Source: Tolypeutes matacus
Lineage: Eukaryota > Chordata > Mammalia > Cingulata > Chlamyphoridae
Length of the DNA: 64,000 bases
Assembly: GCA_026826555.1 (NCBI GenBank)
Contig: JAKSZT010054304.1
Span: forward strand, 32,177,011-32,241,010
Direction of reading: 5' to 3'
Position numbers and translations under genes: made by a program. The notes under the pieces are model-generated. The model had not been told where the DNA came from. It worked only from the letters and a program-made list of their open reading frames with translations, and made no database searches. Numbering within the stretch: the stretch's first letter is position 1; every line of letters begins with the position of its first letter. Below, piece after piece: positions 33,990-44,546 of the stretch.

Positions 33990-34991
33990 TTATGCAATGT
34001 TTACCCATATGTGCTGGGTTCTTTTGCTAGGCATAGTATTATTTTTACAGTTATTCACATCATTTCTGTATCTCAGTAGTTTCTTCCTGTTACTTATATT
34101 GTTGAATAGTATTCCATTTTATGACTGTACGACATAATTTTGTATCTATTCACCAGTTGTCAGAAATCTGTGGAACTTATATGTGTAGGTCTATTCCTGG
34201 ACTTTCTATTTGTTTCCACTGATCTTTCCATCTATCTTTATGTCAATAGCAGACTTTCTTGATTACTGGAACTTTAAGTAAATCTTGAAATCAGATATTC
34301 CAATTTCTAAAATTTTAATCTTCAAAGAAAGTTCCCTTACATTTTAATATGATTTTTTTCACCAGCTAGCTTTATCTTTAAATAAAATCTTCTGATATTT
34401 TTATTTGGATTGTGTTGAATTTGTAGTTGCATATTGGTAGTATCTCAACAATATTTGTTCTCCCATCTATGAATATCGTATATTTCTCCATTTGTTTGGA
34501 TTGCTTTAGTTCCTCTGGGCAAAATTATGTAATTTTTAGTATATAGGTCTTAGTTATATTCTGTTAAATTCATCCACACATATTTCATGCTTTTGATGCT
34601 ATTGTATATGACAGTTATATTTTAATTTCACTTTCATAGTAGATGTCTGTACATAGGATAGAGTTGTTAAATTCATTTATTAAATCTAGTAGTTTTTTCT
34701 AGTTTTTATTTAGGATTTTGATGTACATGATAATATAATCTGTAAATTAAGTCAGTTTTCCTTCTAGCTTTTTATTCTGACTGCCTTTACCTTTACTTTC
34801 TTTTCCTTGCCTTATTTCACTAGCTAGCACATTAAGGACAACGCTGAAAAGGATTGACAGGACTATATGTCTTTAACTTGTTCCCAGTGTTAAGGGGAAA
34901 GCATTCACCCTTAAGTATGGTGTTAGCTGTAAGTTTGTTTTTGTTTTGTTTTTGTTTTAGACAACCTTTATCAGGTTATGGACATACTCTT

Positions 34992-35506
34992 TTTTTTTTT
35001 TTTTTTAAGAATAAAACCATATTTATTAACAAAGAAAAAAATCTAAAGTCTGGAGCAAATTTATCCCTCCTGAGTTCCAGTCCTCAAAGTCCAACAAGAC
35101 ATCATTTTAATAACTCATAGTCAGTAAGATAAACCCACTATATCCAAAGCTGAACTCTTCATCTCTTCTCAACTCCATGCCTCCTTCAGTGTTCCTTATT
35201 TCAGGGCATGGCCACATTATTCCCCATTTGTATATTCTAAAATACATAACTGATTTTTACTCTTCTGATGAAATCTCTTTATTGTCTCCCCATTGACTTT
35301 AAGAAAAAATCCAATCCTCTTAGCATGTGATAGAAAGCTTTTTATGGTTCGGCCTCTGTGCATATACTTCAAACTTCATCGCTCATGGTTATTTCTAGCT
35401 CCTTGAATACACTCTGCTTACCTCTCTCTCCATGTTATTCCTTCTGCCTTCAATGCCTGCAGCCCTTACTTTCCCAAGATATCCCCAATTTATTCATTGT
35501 TTTTTG
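34992..35506 (-). pseudogene. Retrocopy of an unidentified transcript 3' end
   Basis: On the minus strand the element ends in a long A-run (plus-strand T-run 34,990-35,006). An AATAAA signal lies 16-21 bases upstream of it (complement of 35,022-35,027), the normal arrangement of a polyadenylated RNA. TACTCTT at 34,985-34,991 recurs at 35,507-35,513 as a target duplication. The middle (about 35,270-35,480) resembles an old L2-like segment carried in the source transcript. No coding frame or parent gene is recognisable. It interrupts the L1M and is separate from the provirus to its right. Confidence 0.6.
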
Positions 35507-35619
35507 TACTCTTATATTTCCAGTTTGCTGAAGGGAATTTTATCATGAATGAATATTGAATTTGGTCAAATGATTTTTCAGTTTTGAGATGATCATTTTC
35601 TTTTTCTACTAATATAGTG

Positions 35620-36008
35620 TGTTGAGTCCAGCTCAACAAAGGACAGGTCAGAAAGGAAGGCGCTGCAGAGCCTAAAAGAAAACAAAGGCAAGGATCTAGA
35701 AAAGATGGGACCAGGGGACTAACAGTCTGGAGTACTGAGAACCCCGATTCTGGTTTCACCACTGTATTTATTAGGAATCAGCCAAAGGGGAAACATAATG
35801 CAGAAAACGTCTGTTTATCTTTTTGCAACATTGTTAGTTCTTAAATCATTTGCTATTCCATCTGCCCAGAACATGCCATACAAATTTCGAGTGCTTCCAA
35901 TCAGCAAAACATCTAGGGTGGGTCAGGACATGGCAGGACCTGGTGTTCCAAGGTCAGCACCCTTGTTTACTTCAGGGAAACATTCTACCTTTTGGCCATT
36001 TTCCCACA
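35620..36008 (-). repeat. 3' LTR of the provirus
   Basis: A 389-bp LTR with plus-strand ends TGTTGAGTCC...TTTTCCCACA, that is TGTGGGAAAA...CA on the coding strand. The polyadenylation signal AATAAA reads on the minus strand at about 35,765-35,771. It lacks a short segment found near 38,831-38,844 in the other LTR. Confidence 0.92.
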
Positions 36009-36024
36009 ATTCCCCCTTTTTGTT
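36009..36024 (-). other. Polypurine tract
   Basis: On the minus strand AAAAAGGGGGAAT lies directly before the 3' LTR, the expected position and composition for the plus-strand DNA primer of reverse transcription. Confidence 0.8.
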
Positions 36025-36700
36025 TTTGCAGAGCAATAAAAGTTGATTTGGCGATTTCCCTTTGCATTATTCCTTGGAAGCTTTGCTCCGCACATCTGAG
36101 GTCTACACAAAAAATAAATATACATAACATTAAGATTCCTCCTACTAACCCCCCTCCCCAGCTTTTGATCCAGGGAGTCAGGTTTAAAGCTTGCAGACCT
36201 TGAGCAATCTTAGACTTAGTAGAAGTGGAAAGCATAGATAATTGAACATGTTGTATACTATTTACCTCTGCTTGTAGCTGCTCAATTTTATCTAAACTTA
36301 GATTATTTTGATGGCCTCATAAGTGCTTTTGGATCTGTGTCCAATTGTATTCCCTGGAGTTATAAATGTGAGGAGTTACACAAAATTCCATAATGTTCCA
36401 ATTGCATTTTAGCTGTAATTGCATTTTTAATGTTTGAACTTCATCTCCTAATATTAAAACAGCATTTTCTAAATCTACTGTTTGTTAATTTCTCTTTCTA
36501 TTTTAGTTTGACTTCCCAGGCTAGACTGGTGTTTCTATGCCATTCTTGAACAAAAACGGGTGGTTTGAATACTCTGATGTAAAGTGACTCCAGAGACAGC
36601 AGCCACCATAGTGATGGCTACGATAACCATGATAGCAGCTATTAATATGCCTATAAATCTTTTAGTGCACTTAAGTACTTGACATAAAACAGTTAGTAAA
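36009..36700 (-). pseudogene. env: env transmembrane subunit (broken)
   Basis: Segments of the betaretroviral TM subunit are present in several frames. After a basic R-R-R-S cleavage-like stretch comes a hydrophobic, Ala/Val-rich fusion-peptide-like region, in frame up to the stop at 36,535. Around 36,380-36,406 there is a Cys-x7-Cys motif. Around 36,090-36,235 an open frame carries a Trp-containing membrane-proximal part, a Gly-rich then Leu/Ile/Phe-rich membrane anchor, and a short tail running toward the LTR. In the family this subunit anchors Env and drives membrane fusion. Frameshifts and stops, including one in the coiled-coil part near 36,320, separate the pieces, so no full TM can be made. 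Confidence 0.85.
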
Positions 36701-37500
36701 GCATGCATATCAGGTGAAGATTCCCATGGGCAAGTTTGATTAACCAGAATCCAAATTCCAGATCTTCTTCTAATAAGCATATAGCTATAAGTGTGATTAT
36801 ATATAGTAGAATTAAAACAAGTATATAATTTACATGTATAGTTATAGCATTCAACCTCTTGAGTGGACCTGTTGAGGACAAATTCTCCCACCAAGAATAC
36901 AAAAGGATTTCTAACACAAGCCTGAATATGAATGGTGAGGTTAGTAGAAAAGGATAAGGAATAGTTCAAAGAATGACTATATGATCCATTCCAAATTTTT
37001 ATGGGTTGTAAACTGAGAGGCATTTTCCATAAAGAGGTTTGTGACACTTCTGTTATATCTCCATTACTCAGTATAGGAAAAGGAGAGACCATTCCCATAC
37101 CATGCCAGATAATATGGTGCGGTGAATGAGTGCTAATGGTAGTAGTTAAATTATGAGACTCAGCACTCCATTTGAGTGCTTCAAGGGAGAACAAGTGGTC
37201 TTAACTGTGCTACAATTTTGAACCATGTAACCCTTAGGGGACCAGTCAGTTACAATTCCCTAGGAACCATTAAGCAGTAACACAGGAGCCACCCCTCGGC
37301 AATTTTCCCAATGGATGTGCTGATCACAAGGCGCCCATTGATGGCGATTAGCACAGACAGGTTTCAAGGGGATTCATATTTGTATAGTTTCCAGTAAAAT
37401 TCTCATAATGGAAGTTTAATCCAGATAAAAGATGTAACTCTTGGGACATTACCATGTTTTGTAGTGAATAATAGCCAAGCTTGATGAGTTAGATTTAAAC
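36700..37500 (-). pseudogene. env: env surface subunit, C-terminal part (broken)
   Basis: The frame 37,194-36,535 starts in SU and runs into TM. It shows several N-x-S/T glycosylation sites and a short motif with V-L-N-R-S-T typical of ERV-K/HML Env shortly before the cleavage region. Upstream, to about 37,500, Env-like sequence with Cys and N-glycosylation sites continues in other frames and is interrupted by a stop near 37,260. The N-terminal half of SU is absent because of the large deletion that joins gag to env near 37,500. SU would be the receptor-binding subunit in an intact virus. Confidence 0.8.
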
Positions 37501-37890
37501 ACCCAGAGGCTGGGCCAACACAATCCGAACAGAATTATCAGGGAAGGAGCTTCCATCCATGAGACTGTACGAAGCATGGGGGTATTGGGAACAAGGCCCA
37601 ATAGTAGTATGTGCCAGTGCAGACCAATCAGCAGGAATCAACCCAGATCCTTCAGCAAGGCCTTGAACCAGCCCAAATGTAAAAGGGGAATTAGGGCCAT
37701 ATTGCTGCACTGCTTGCTTCAATTCTTTTAAAGTTTTAAACGGAAAGGACTCGTGAGTAAACTCATAAACTCCATCAGGATTGTTTGCATCTACTCCCAG
37801 CGCCACCCAATTCCGAATCATAACCGGGGAGGCTAATTGTAAAGCCACAGGGTCTCCTCCTCTTCCAGTGTGTAAAATGCCTTGTTGCAA
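37495..37890 (-). pseudogene. gag: gag capsid, N-terminal fragment
   Basis: A frame of about 131 codons without an ATG start, so it is a continuation fragment. It shows Q-Q-Y-G-P-N-S-P-F and an L-I-P-A-D-W motif, strong marks of the betaretroviral capsid N-terminal domain. It stops at 37,495, at the gag-env junction, before the major homology region. Upstream the reading frame shifts near 37,890-37,910, which separates it from the preceding proline-rich Gag segment. Capsid would form the viral core; this piece cannot. Confidence 0.88.
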
Positions 37891-37899
37891 GGAAGAAAA

Positions 37900-38103
37900 T
37901 TTGGGTCAAAGCATCTCCGGCAGCTGGAGGGGGTGGTGGTGGCGGTGAAGGTAGATCATACCCTTCAACGTGAGGGGCAGAAGGGCGAATGCTTTCAGGG
38001 AAATTGTCTTTAAGAAAATCCTGAGGGGAACTATCTGCAAAATTCTCTTTCTACTCATCTCCTTCCTCTTAATCTTCTGTTTATAAAGGTTCCGGTATTC
38101 AAT
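37900..38103 (-). pseudogene. gag: gag linker with P-S-A-P motif and proline run
   Basis: On the minus strand a P-S-A-P tetrapeptide is encoded at 37,984-37,973, followed by a run of seven prolines near 37,950-37,925. P-S/T-A-P is the late-domain motif that recruits host TSG101 for budding in retroviruses. Its place between matrix and capsid matches betaretroviruses, which carry their late domains there. The segment is out of frame with the capsid fragment that follows. Confidence 0.75.
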
Positions 38104-38373
38104 TTATGTCAATTTAACAATAGACAAGGTAGGCCAAATAGTAATCGGAATCTGCGTCCCTTGGAAAAGTAATTTCTGTAATTCTCTTCTTATTTTCTCC
38201 CAATCTCCTAACTCCAAACTACCCAATGCCAGGAACCAAGTGCAGTATTTTTCAATAACTTTTAAGAGCTCTAAAAGACAAGCCTCGCTGGTTTTAGTAC
38301 CGCCAGCCTTAAGAAGCCATTTTAGGAGACAAACACAGGGACGGTATTTTGCCGAACTGTCCCTGTTTCCCAT
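38104..38373 (-). pseudogene. gag: gag matrix, N-terminal fragment
   Basis: The frame begins ATG with M-G-x-x-x-S, a myristoylation signal, about 128 bases downstream of the primer-binding site as expected for gag. A lysine-rich, helical segment with a Trp-Phe core (C-T-W-F) and G-D-W-E-K-I-R-R-E-L-Q fits the betaretroviral matrix domain. It stops after 89 codons, near the middle or end of matrix. In an intact virus matrix directs Gag to the membrane. Confidence 0.88.
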
Positions 38374-38501
38374 AGTATCCTGAAATAATACCTGAGAGTG
38401 TCCTTACCTTATTGAGGACTTCGGAGGCCTCCAATCCACTTGGGGCTCTGCAGCAATATACCAATTTCAGTTTCACCCCCTGCAATCCTTCTTCCATTCA
38501 G

Positions 38502-38519
38502 GCCCCTGTTCCGGCGCCA
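38502..38519 (-). other. Primer-binding site, tRNA-Lys type
   Basis: On the minus strand TGGCGCCGGAACAGGGGC starts two bases after the 5' LTR end. It agrees with the tRNA-Lys3 primer-binding site at 16 of 18 positions. This places the provirus among lysine-primed retroviruses, as the K group name implies. Confidence 0.88.
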
Positions 38520-38521
38520 GT

Positions 38522-38921
38522 TGTTGAGTCCAGCTCAACAAATGACAAATCAGAAAGGAAGGCACCGCAGAGCGTAAAAGAAAATGAAGACAAGGATTCA
38601 GAAAAGATGGGACCAGGGGACTAATAGCCTGGAGGACTGAGAGCCCAGATTCTGGTTTCACCACCATATTTATTAAGAATCAGCCAAAGGGGAAACGTTA
38701 TGCAGAAAATGTCTGCTTATCTTTTTGCAACATTGTTCGTTCTTAAATCATTTGCTGTTCCATCCGCCCAGAACATGCCATACAAAGACGAGTGCTTCCA
38801 ATCAGCAAAACATCTAGGGTGGGCCAGGACAGTGTTCTGTTCCGGCAGGACCTGGTGTTCCAAGGTCAGCACCCTTGATTACTTCAGGGAAAGATTCTAA
38901 CCTTTCCGCCATTTTCCCACA
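38522..38921 (-). repeat. 5' LTR of the provirus
   Basis: A 400-bp LTR, TGTGGGAAAA...CA on the coding strand, paired with the 3' LTR. An AATAAA signal is conserved, complement near 38,668-38,674. It would have driven the provirus toward the left. Confidence 0.92.
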
Positions 38922-40589
38922 ATAGTAACTTGCATCGTTTGAGATTTTTGAATGTTAATCTAACCTTGCATTCATTGGATCAAACCACTTTTGGTAATGA
39001 TATAATCTTGTTTTATGTACTGCCTCATTAAATTTGATAATAGAAAAGATTATTTTGTATCTTTATGAGGAATATTTATTGTAACATCTTTATCTGGTTT
39101 TACTGACTTTATTCAATGACTTGAGATTTCATCCCTCCACTCTATTTTAAGAGTTTGTATAGGGTTGGTAAGATTTCTCTCTTAATTATGTGAAAAATTC
39201 ACCATGTAAGACTTCTGTAAGTTTTCTCTAAGTAAAGGTTTTTGTTAAAATTACCACAGATTTCTGTTTAATATTTATTATAATTTCTTTTAGAATATTT
39301 TCTCATTTTCATTTGTGTAGTCATTTTGAACCATGGAATATTTATCAATGTGATCTTTTTATGTAAAAATTCTTGAAGATTTTCCACCTATCTTTTTGCT
39401 GTTGATTTCTGCTTTAAATATATTCTAGTCATAGAAAATACTCTATATAATTTTGATTCATTTTTTTATGCCTGAATATAAGGTCTATCTTGGTATTTTA
39501 TGCAAGATTCCACATACATTTGATCAGAGTGGATTTGTATTCTGCTGTTCTTCTATCACTTACTGAGAAGTGTCCAACTATAATTTTGGAACTGAGTCTC
39601 TCCTTTGCTTTGTTTGTTGGTTTATGTGTATGTTTTTCTTCAGGTATTTTATGCTTTATTGTTGAGGGCAAAAAATACATAGGCCTGCTGTGTCTTCTTA
39701 ACAAATTTTCCCTTTTCTCATTCTGAAACACTCTTCTTTATTCCTCCTAAAATACATAGTCTACGTTGTCTGATATTAATATAGCTCTGCCACCTATCTT
39801 ACAAATATGTTTCCTTGTTACATGTTTCTCAATATTTTACTTTAATCTATTGGTGTTTGTATATTTAAAGTGCAGTTCTAACAGACAGCATGTAGTTGCA
39901 TTTTTCTTTATTATCCAGCCTGTCCATCTCAGCCTTTTCATTAGAGTGTTGGACTATTTAAATTGTCCTCTCATTAGCTATTTCTTTTCTAGCTCCTCCT
40001 TCTGTTCTTTAGTTTCCTTTTACCTGCTCTTTTGGGGGTTTTTTACTTCCTGCTTCTGTTCCCAAATTATTTATATTTCTTTGATTTTTTATTTGTTTTT
40101 AGTGTTTGCTATGGAAGTTAAAGTATTCATCTTTTACATATCACTTGTATCTTCAAATGATTTTAACTACATTGCATATAATGTAAGAACAGTTTTCTTT
40201 CATTTCCACTTTACCATATTTTGTGCTATATTGTCTAGAGTATACTACCACAAATGTTATAAACTTTATAAGGTATTTTTCCAATAAAGATTTTTAAAGT
40301 TAGTGAAAAATATATATTACCCTGTATTTACCATTTCTGTATTCTTCATTCCTTTAGGTAGACATAAATTTTCAAGTTATAATATTCTTTCAGACTAAAG
40401 AACTTACTGTTTTTTCTACTGCAGGTATGCTAGTGACAAATTCTTTCAGCTTTTGTTTTTCTGAAAATGTTTTTAATTTCCCTTCATTTTTAAAGACATT
40501 TTCATGTATATAAAAGTTCAGCACATTTTTTCTAGTATTTTAAAAACACCATAACCTTGCCTTTTGGCTTCTGCATTAATTTAATGTCA

Positions 40590-42215
40590 GACATTAAATT
40601 TAAATTAACTTGAAAAGAAAAATAAAAATACACAAAGGAGGTTTATTTCAGATGGTATTAAGTTGGGGGGGAGGGGAGTACAACAATGTGACACTGTAAC
40701 AGGGTAACTTTGTCCATTCTAGATATCAAAGAATCTACCTAATTCCCAACCTTTCCATTCCCTTTGCACATACAAAGTTATACTTTAATAAATGTACTTC
40801 TACGATATTAATCAAAACATTACCCAGTGTTTAGGCATTAATGTTTTTTTCTGGGGCTTCTTCCCACTGTCATTTCACCATTAAAAAAAAAAAAAAATCT
40901 AATCTGCTTACAAATGAACAATTTTTGTTCCTCTTATATTTGTTTTTGGTTTTGTTTTTTTTAATTGGAGAGCAACTGAGGAAATTGCTCTAATAGCAAA
41001 ATGAGCTACAATTATTTTTTCTCCATTCATTAAGGAAGGCATTTAGGGCCTGAGAATACAGAATTTAGAGCTAATAATATGAACTAAATTGGATTGTGCA
41101 CTTGTCCCTGTTCACTATAAGCACTATATCTAAGTGAGAGAAAAGTGTTATTGAGTAAGGCAAGGAGTTGATATTATAAGTGAATAAAATAGGGCACAAC
41201 CATTATTATAGTATCTGTTAAGGTACAAAAGAAGGGGAGAAGGAAACAAGTTAACACAAGCCAGCAAGTCCTGGTTCTTAAAATATATGTGTCGTTATCC
41301 TATAAGACACAAGTGACAGATATTGCATAACCTGTACATTCTGCAAGTTTGCAAATGCAAAAACAAGATGGTAGCTAATATATAAAATGTATTCTCTTAT
41401 TAAGAAAAGTTCAGGCATTAAAGAATGAACTATAATTGGTTTTAAAAGCAAAGATAGTTATTAAAGTTTAGAGGATATATTTTCACTTCTGAACATTACA
41501 ATTTCTCTCCAAACTTTACACAATGTCTTTTCATTAGAGAAAAGAAGAGTACAACAGATAAATATATAGATTAAAAATATATTTACCCCCCCAAAATATT
41601 TATAGATCATATTATCAAATATCCTGAGGTACTAAGTACCAGAAATACTGCTCAGTGACCTCTGGGGAGTGTTCTTTATATGCCTATGCGATGACCCAGA
41701 TTTCAGGAGAAAAGATTTCAGTGACAATTTTATAAGCTATACTATTTTCAGGTGATTTTAGGAGGAAAATTGTGTGATGGAGAAGACTCCAAATATACAG
41801 TAGTGCAATATTAACTGTGCCCATTGGAATTATGAGCTGTTTGAATCTGCAGAAACATTGGAAATTTTTATCAAATAAAAATAAACTCTAAATTACTTAT
41901 TCTGCAAATAAAGGAATAAAATAGAAACAAAGTCAACATATTTTGATGTTTGGGGGTGATTTAGTAGTTAATATGGATTAATTCACTGATTTAACATTTA
42001 TTCATGTATTCAATTTCTATTGATTACCATTATGTAACTCCTGTGCTAAGCAATTTACATAAAGGAAAAATATAGACCTGATATGACTCCTGAGCTCAAC
42101 TCCTGATTATAAATCCTACTAGATGTTTCAGACTTGTAGATTACAAACAGAGTAGTTAATGGAAGAGACAGAAATAAATTTCATTGGGATTTCATACAAT
42201 AAAGAATGTACTAAA
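40590..42215. other. No recognised feature
   Basis: About 1.6 kb of AT-rich sequence without a supportable gene or repeat. An A-run lies at 40,883-40,897. Confidence 0.5.
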
Positions 42216-42400
42216 GGGAAGCGGCTGTGGCTCAATCAGTAGGGCTCCCGTTTACCATATGGGAGGCCCCGGGTTCGGTTCCCGGGGCCTCCTGGTGAAG
42301 GCAAGCCCGCCCCCACGGCGTGGTTAGCTGACCCAGCGAGCACAAGCAGCAAGGGGGGGATAAATGAATAAATAAATAAAATCTTAAAAAAAAAAAAAAA
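42216..42400 (+). mobile_element. DAS SINE, complete
   Basis: The cleanest SINE in the window. The head is GGGAAGCGGCTGTGGCTCAA with an A box (TGGCTCAATCAGT), and a B box GGTTCGGTTCC lies at 42,272-42,282. A CpG-containing body (CGGCGTGGTTAGCTGACCC) and a (TAAA)n plus A15 tail follow. AAAGAATGTACTAAA at 42,201-42,215 is repeated at 42,399-42,413, a perfect 15-bp duplication. Intact promoter boxes and few CpG losses suggest a young insertion. These SINEs are Pol III transcripts mobilised by L1 enzymes. Confidence 0.95.
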
Positions 42401-42413
42401 AGAATGTACTAAA

Positions 42414-42989
42414 AAACATATAATAGACGTTGTTTGTCCCACTCTCACCCACAGTTTGGTTATCACATTCTGCTTTTTTTTTCCCATGAAAAAAAGCCAT
42501 TTAATGTAAATTGTCATTCTCTCTTTACCCAGAAATGATTCAACTACTGGTGGTCAGCTAATTCAAGATGGGGCAATCATAGCTCTTTCTTGGAATTTGT
42601 GGATATGAAAGTCTTTCATGTGGTTGAAGCTAAAGTATGCAAAACACATGATATAGAGTGACATCATTAAAAACTGAAAGAAGAAAGAGTAATGTCTATC
42701 TAGAAATCAAATAAGAATGAAAAATTGTTTCACTGACAAAAAGTAACAGAATTAATTGACAACAGAGTATGCAAAAAGAAAGAAGAAGAAATATTATATG
42801 GTTCAGAAATTGGACCTATACTCAGGAATGAAGAGTATGGAATTTTTTAAAAAGATAAAATATTGATTTTTTCTCATTTTTAATTGTGTAAATGATAATT
42901 GACTATTTAAAAATCCAAAGAGTAAAAATGTGTTATATTTTTTATCATTTATAAAACTCATCTTATAGCCACAATGACACAAAAGATAG
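42414..42989. other. No recognised feature
   Basis: AT-rich unassigned sequence. Confidence 0.5.
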
Positions 42990-43700
42990 GATGAAAGAAT
43001 TGGAAATATTTTGTTATAAGGTGTTACAGGTAAAGCAGTATGGTATTATTGGAAGCTATATTCAGGTTATTTTATAGTTTACTGTATAACCTGGGTAAAC
43101 CACTACAAAAGTTAACCAAAAAATAAAAATATAAATGGATACAGAAAGAGGTATTAATAATCAATGTGAAAGAGGCAAAATTATAGGGACAAAGAACAGA
43201 TTAGTGAAGTGATGCTCAGTGGTAGGAGGTGGATTTGACCACAAAGTGGCCACACAAAGGACTTCTTAGGGTGATGAAACTGTACTGTATGGCTTTCTAG
43301 TGGAAGATCATACAACTGCAATCATATATGGCCAAAATCCATAGAACCAGTGGACCGGGTAGAACTCAGTGGTGGTTGTATGTGTAATTTGCATGTCTGA
43401 GGTCCCAAGGTCAATCCCTGGTACTTCCTAAAAATACAAAAACAAAACAAACAAAAAAACCCTCGCAGAACTGGACAGTACAAAGAGTGAACTTTGCTCT
43501 GTGCATGTTAAAATATCAATCAGAGTTTCAGGGGATTCTATAATGTAATGCAGGTTCTGGCAAATGAATCTAACTATTGCAAATGCATGACATAATTTCA
43601 CTAAAGAGATTGGGGGAAAAAGAGGCGACCTAAATACTCTTAGGAAATAGAATTTTGATTAGATATTCTTGTGGAACTGTACAGAATTTTTTAATGCTTC
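42990..43700 (+). mobile_element. Fossil L1M 3' UTR
   Basis: GAACAGATTAGTGAAGTGAT, GTGATGAAACTGTACTGTAT then CCATAGAACCAGTGGA, and after the SINE GAACTGGACAGTACAAAGAG then TGAACTTTGCTCTG and GGTTCTGGCAAATGAATC, follow the old L1 3' UTR. Confidence 0.55.
43356..43461 (+). mobile_element. Diverged tRNA-derived SINE fragment
   Basis: A B-box-like AAGGTCAATCCCTGG, then TACTTCCTAAAAATAC and an A-rich tail, resemble a degraded DAS head. It sits inside the L1M 3' UTR. No clear duplication. Confidence 0.5.
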
Positions 43701-44446
43701 TGCATTATTAGACCTTTCTGAGCAAAAAAATAAGCAATAAATAAACTGGAGCCTGGGTTAAAGGACAAACATTAAAAGTTAAAAACTGACTTTGTGAGAG
43801 ATCTCCACAGAGTTTTAGAAATTTAGCTCTAAAATGTTTACATTTCAAAGTGCTATGAAGGAGTCTTTTGTTTGCATTTCAAAGGATTTGTTTATATTAT
43901 GGAGATAAGGTTTTTCTCCCTTTTTTAGGAGGGAGGGAGGAAACTAGAGAACATATTGCCTATAGAAATACCAAGGTTCATATTTTTGTGGATTCTTCTA
44001 CTTTGATGCAATTATTGCATTACCCTCAAGGAGATATAGCATATGGGGAACTGATATAAAAGGACTAAATTAGTTTTAATATGTCTCTGATCCAGAAACC
44101 TCATATTTGCTCTCAGGATAATATAAATATGTCTATTAAAACCTTATCAAAGGAAAAAACAAAAATGAACACAAAAAAGAAAAAAAAATCTTATCAACTA
44201 TAAGACTAAAGAAAAACATGATAGTATATAAGCAAAGTTTATAGTTGGCAAATTTGTTTTTATAAGGAGTACAATTTAGCAATTATGAAACTACTTTGTA
44301 TATATACTAAGTTTAAACAAATAAGTCAATAAATTGTATACAATGAGAGTCAGGTTCCTCTTTATCAGAAAAGTGAGTAGCAAATAAGCAAGGGATCCCC
44401 TCTGATGTTAGATTAGAATCAAATAAATCAGTATGGACACATTTTC
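43701..44446. other. No recognised feature
   Basis: AT-rich unassigned sequence. Confidence 0.5.
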
Positions 44447-44546
44447 ATCTCTCGCTCTCTTTCTCTCTCTCTCTTTTTATACATGCACATACACACACGC
44501 ATACACACCTATATGATATATATAGAGAGAGAAAGAAAGAAAGAAA
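44447..44546. repeat. Compound microsatellite (CT)n-(CA)n-(TA)n-(GA)n-(GAAA)n
   Basis: It consists of TCTCGCTCTCTTTCTCTCTC, then CACATACACACACGCATACA, then ATATATATAGAGAGAGAAAG and AAAGAAAGAAA. The left CT run and right GA run are partly complementary. Confidence 0.95.

Larger units (their letters stand above)
35620..38921 (-). mobile_element. Internally deleted betaretrovirus-like provirus (ERV-K/HML-like)
   Basis: Two same-orientation LTRs flank about 2.5 kb. Minus-strand order: 5' LTR (38,921-38,522), tRNA-Lys-type primer-binding site, gag matrix and partial capsid, partial env, polypurine tract, 3' LTR (36,008-35,620). The end of capsid, nucleocapsid, protease, pol and the N-terminal part of env are missing. 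Flanking ATAGTG (35,614-35,619) and ATAGTA (38,922-38,927) fit a 6-bp duplication with one change. By hand the LTRs differ at roughly 30-35 aligned positions plus a few indels, so the insertion is old. All genes are broken and no infectious or complete product is possible. Confidence 0.9.
33990..40580 (-). mobile_element. Long fossil L1M, antisense, with two later insertions
   Basis: The T-rich plus-strand text is the reverse of an old L1. The ORF2 3' part comes first (GTATTCCATTTTATGACTG, CTTGATTACTGGAACTTTAAG). RT sequence follows (AGTATGGTGTTAGCTG, TTTTATCATGAATGAATATTG), then upstream ORF2 and 5' sequence to about 40,580. L1 text resumes in order across both interruptions (34,992-35,506 and 35,620-38,921), so both entered an existing L1. 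The long hydrophobic frame at 39,766-40,287 on the plus strand is an antisense shadow. Confidence 0.7.

Noticed and set aside
35798..36203. Plus-strand frames of 80-117 codons over the 3' LTR
   Set aside because: Antisense shadows of the LTR and env tail; similar frames recur at the other LTR because the sequence is repeated.
36535..37194. Domesticated (syncytin-like) env gene
   Set aside because: Only the SU C-terminus and start of TM are open, with no ATG of its own. The frame stops before the membrane anchor and the rest is frameshifted.
39766..40287. 173-codon hydrophobic plus-strand frame
   Set aside because: It is antisense to a T/A-biased fossil L1. Poly-Phe/Leu/Ser composition comes from the T-rich strand, and no motif, signal or splice context supports a gene.
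42216..42300. Possible functional tRNA gene (A and B boxes present)
   Set aside because: It is a SINE head: no complete cloverleaf, a SINE body and A-tail follow, and target duplications flank it.
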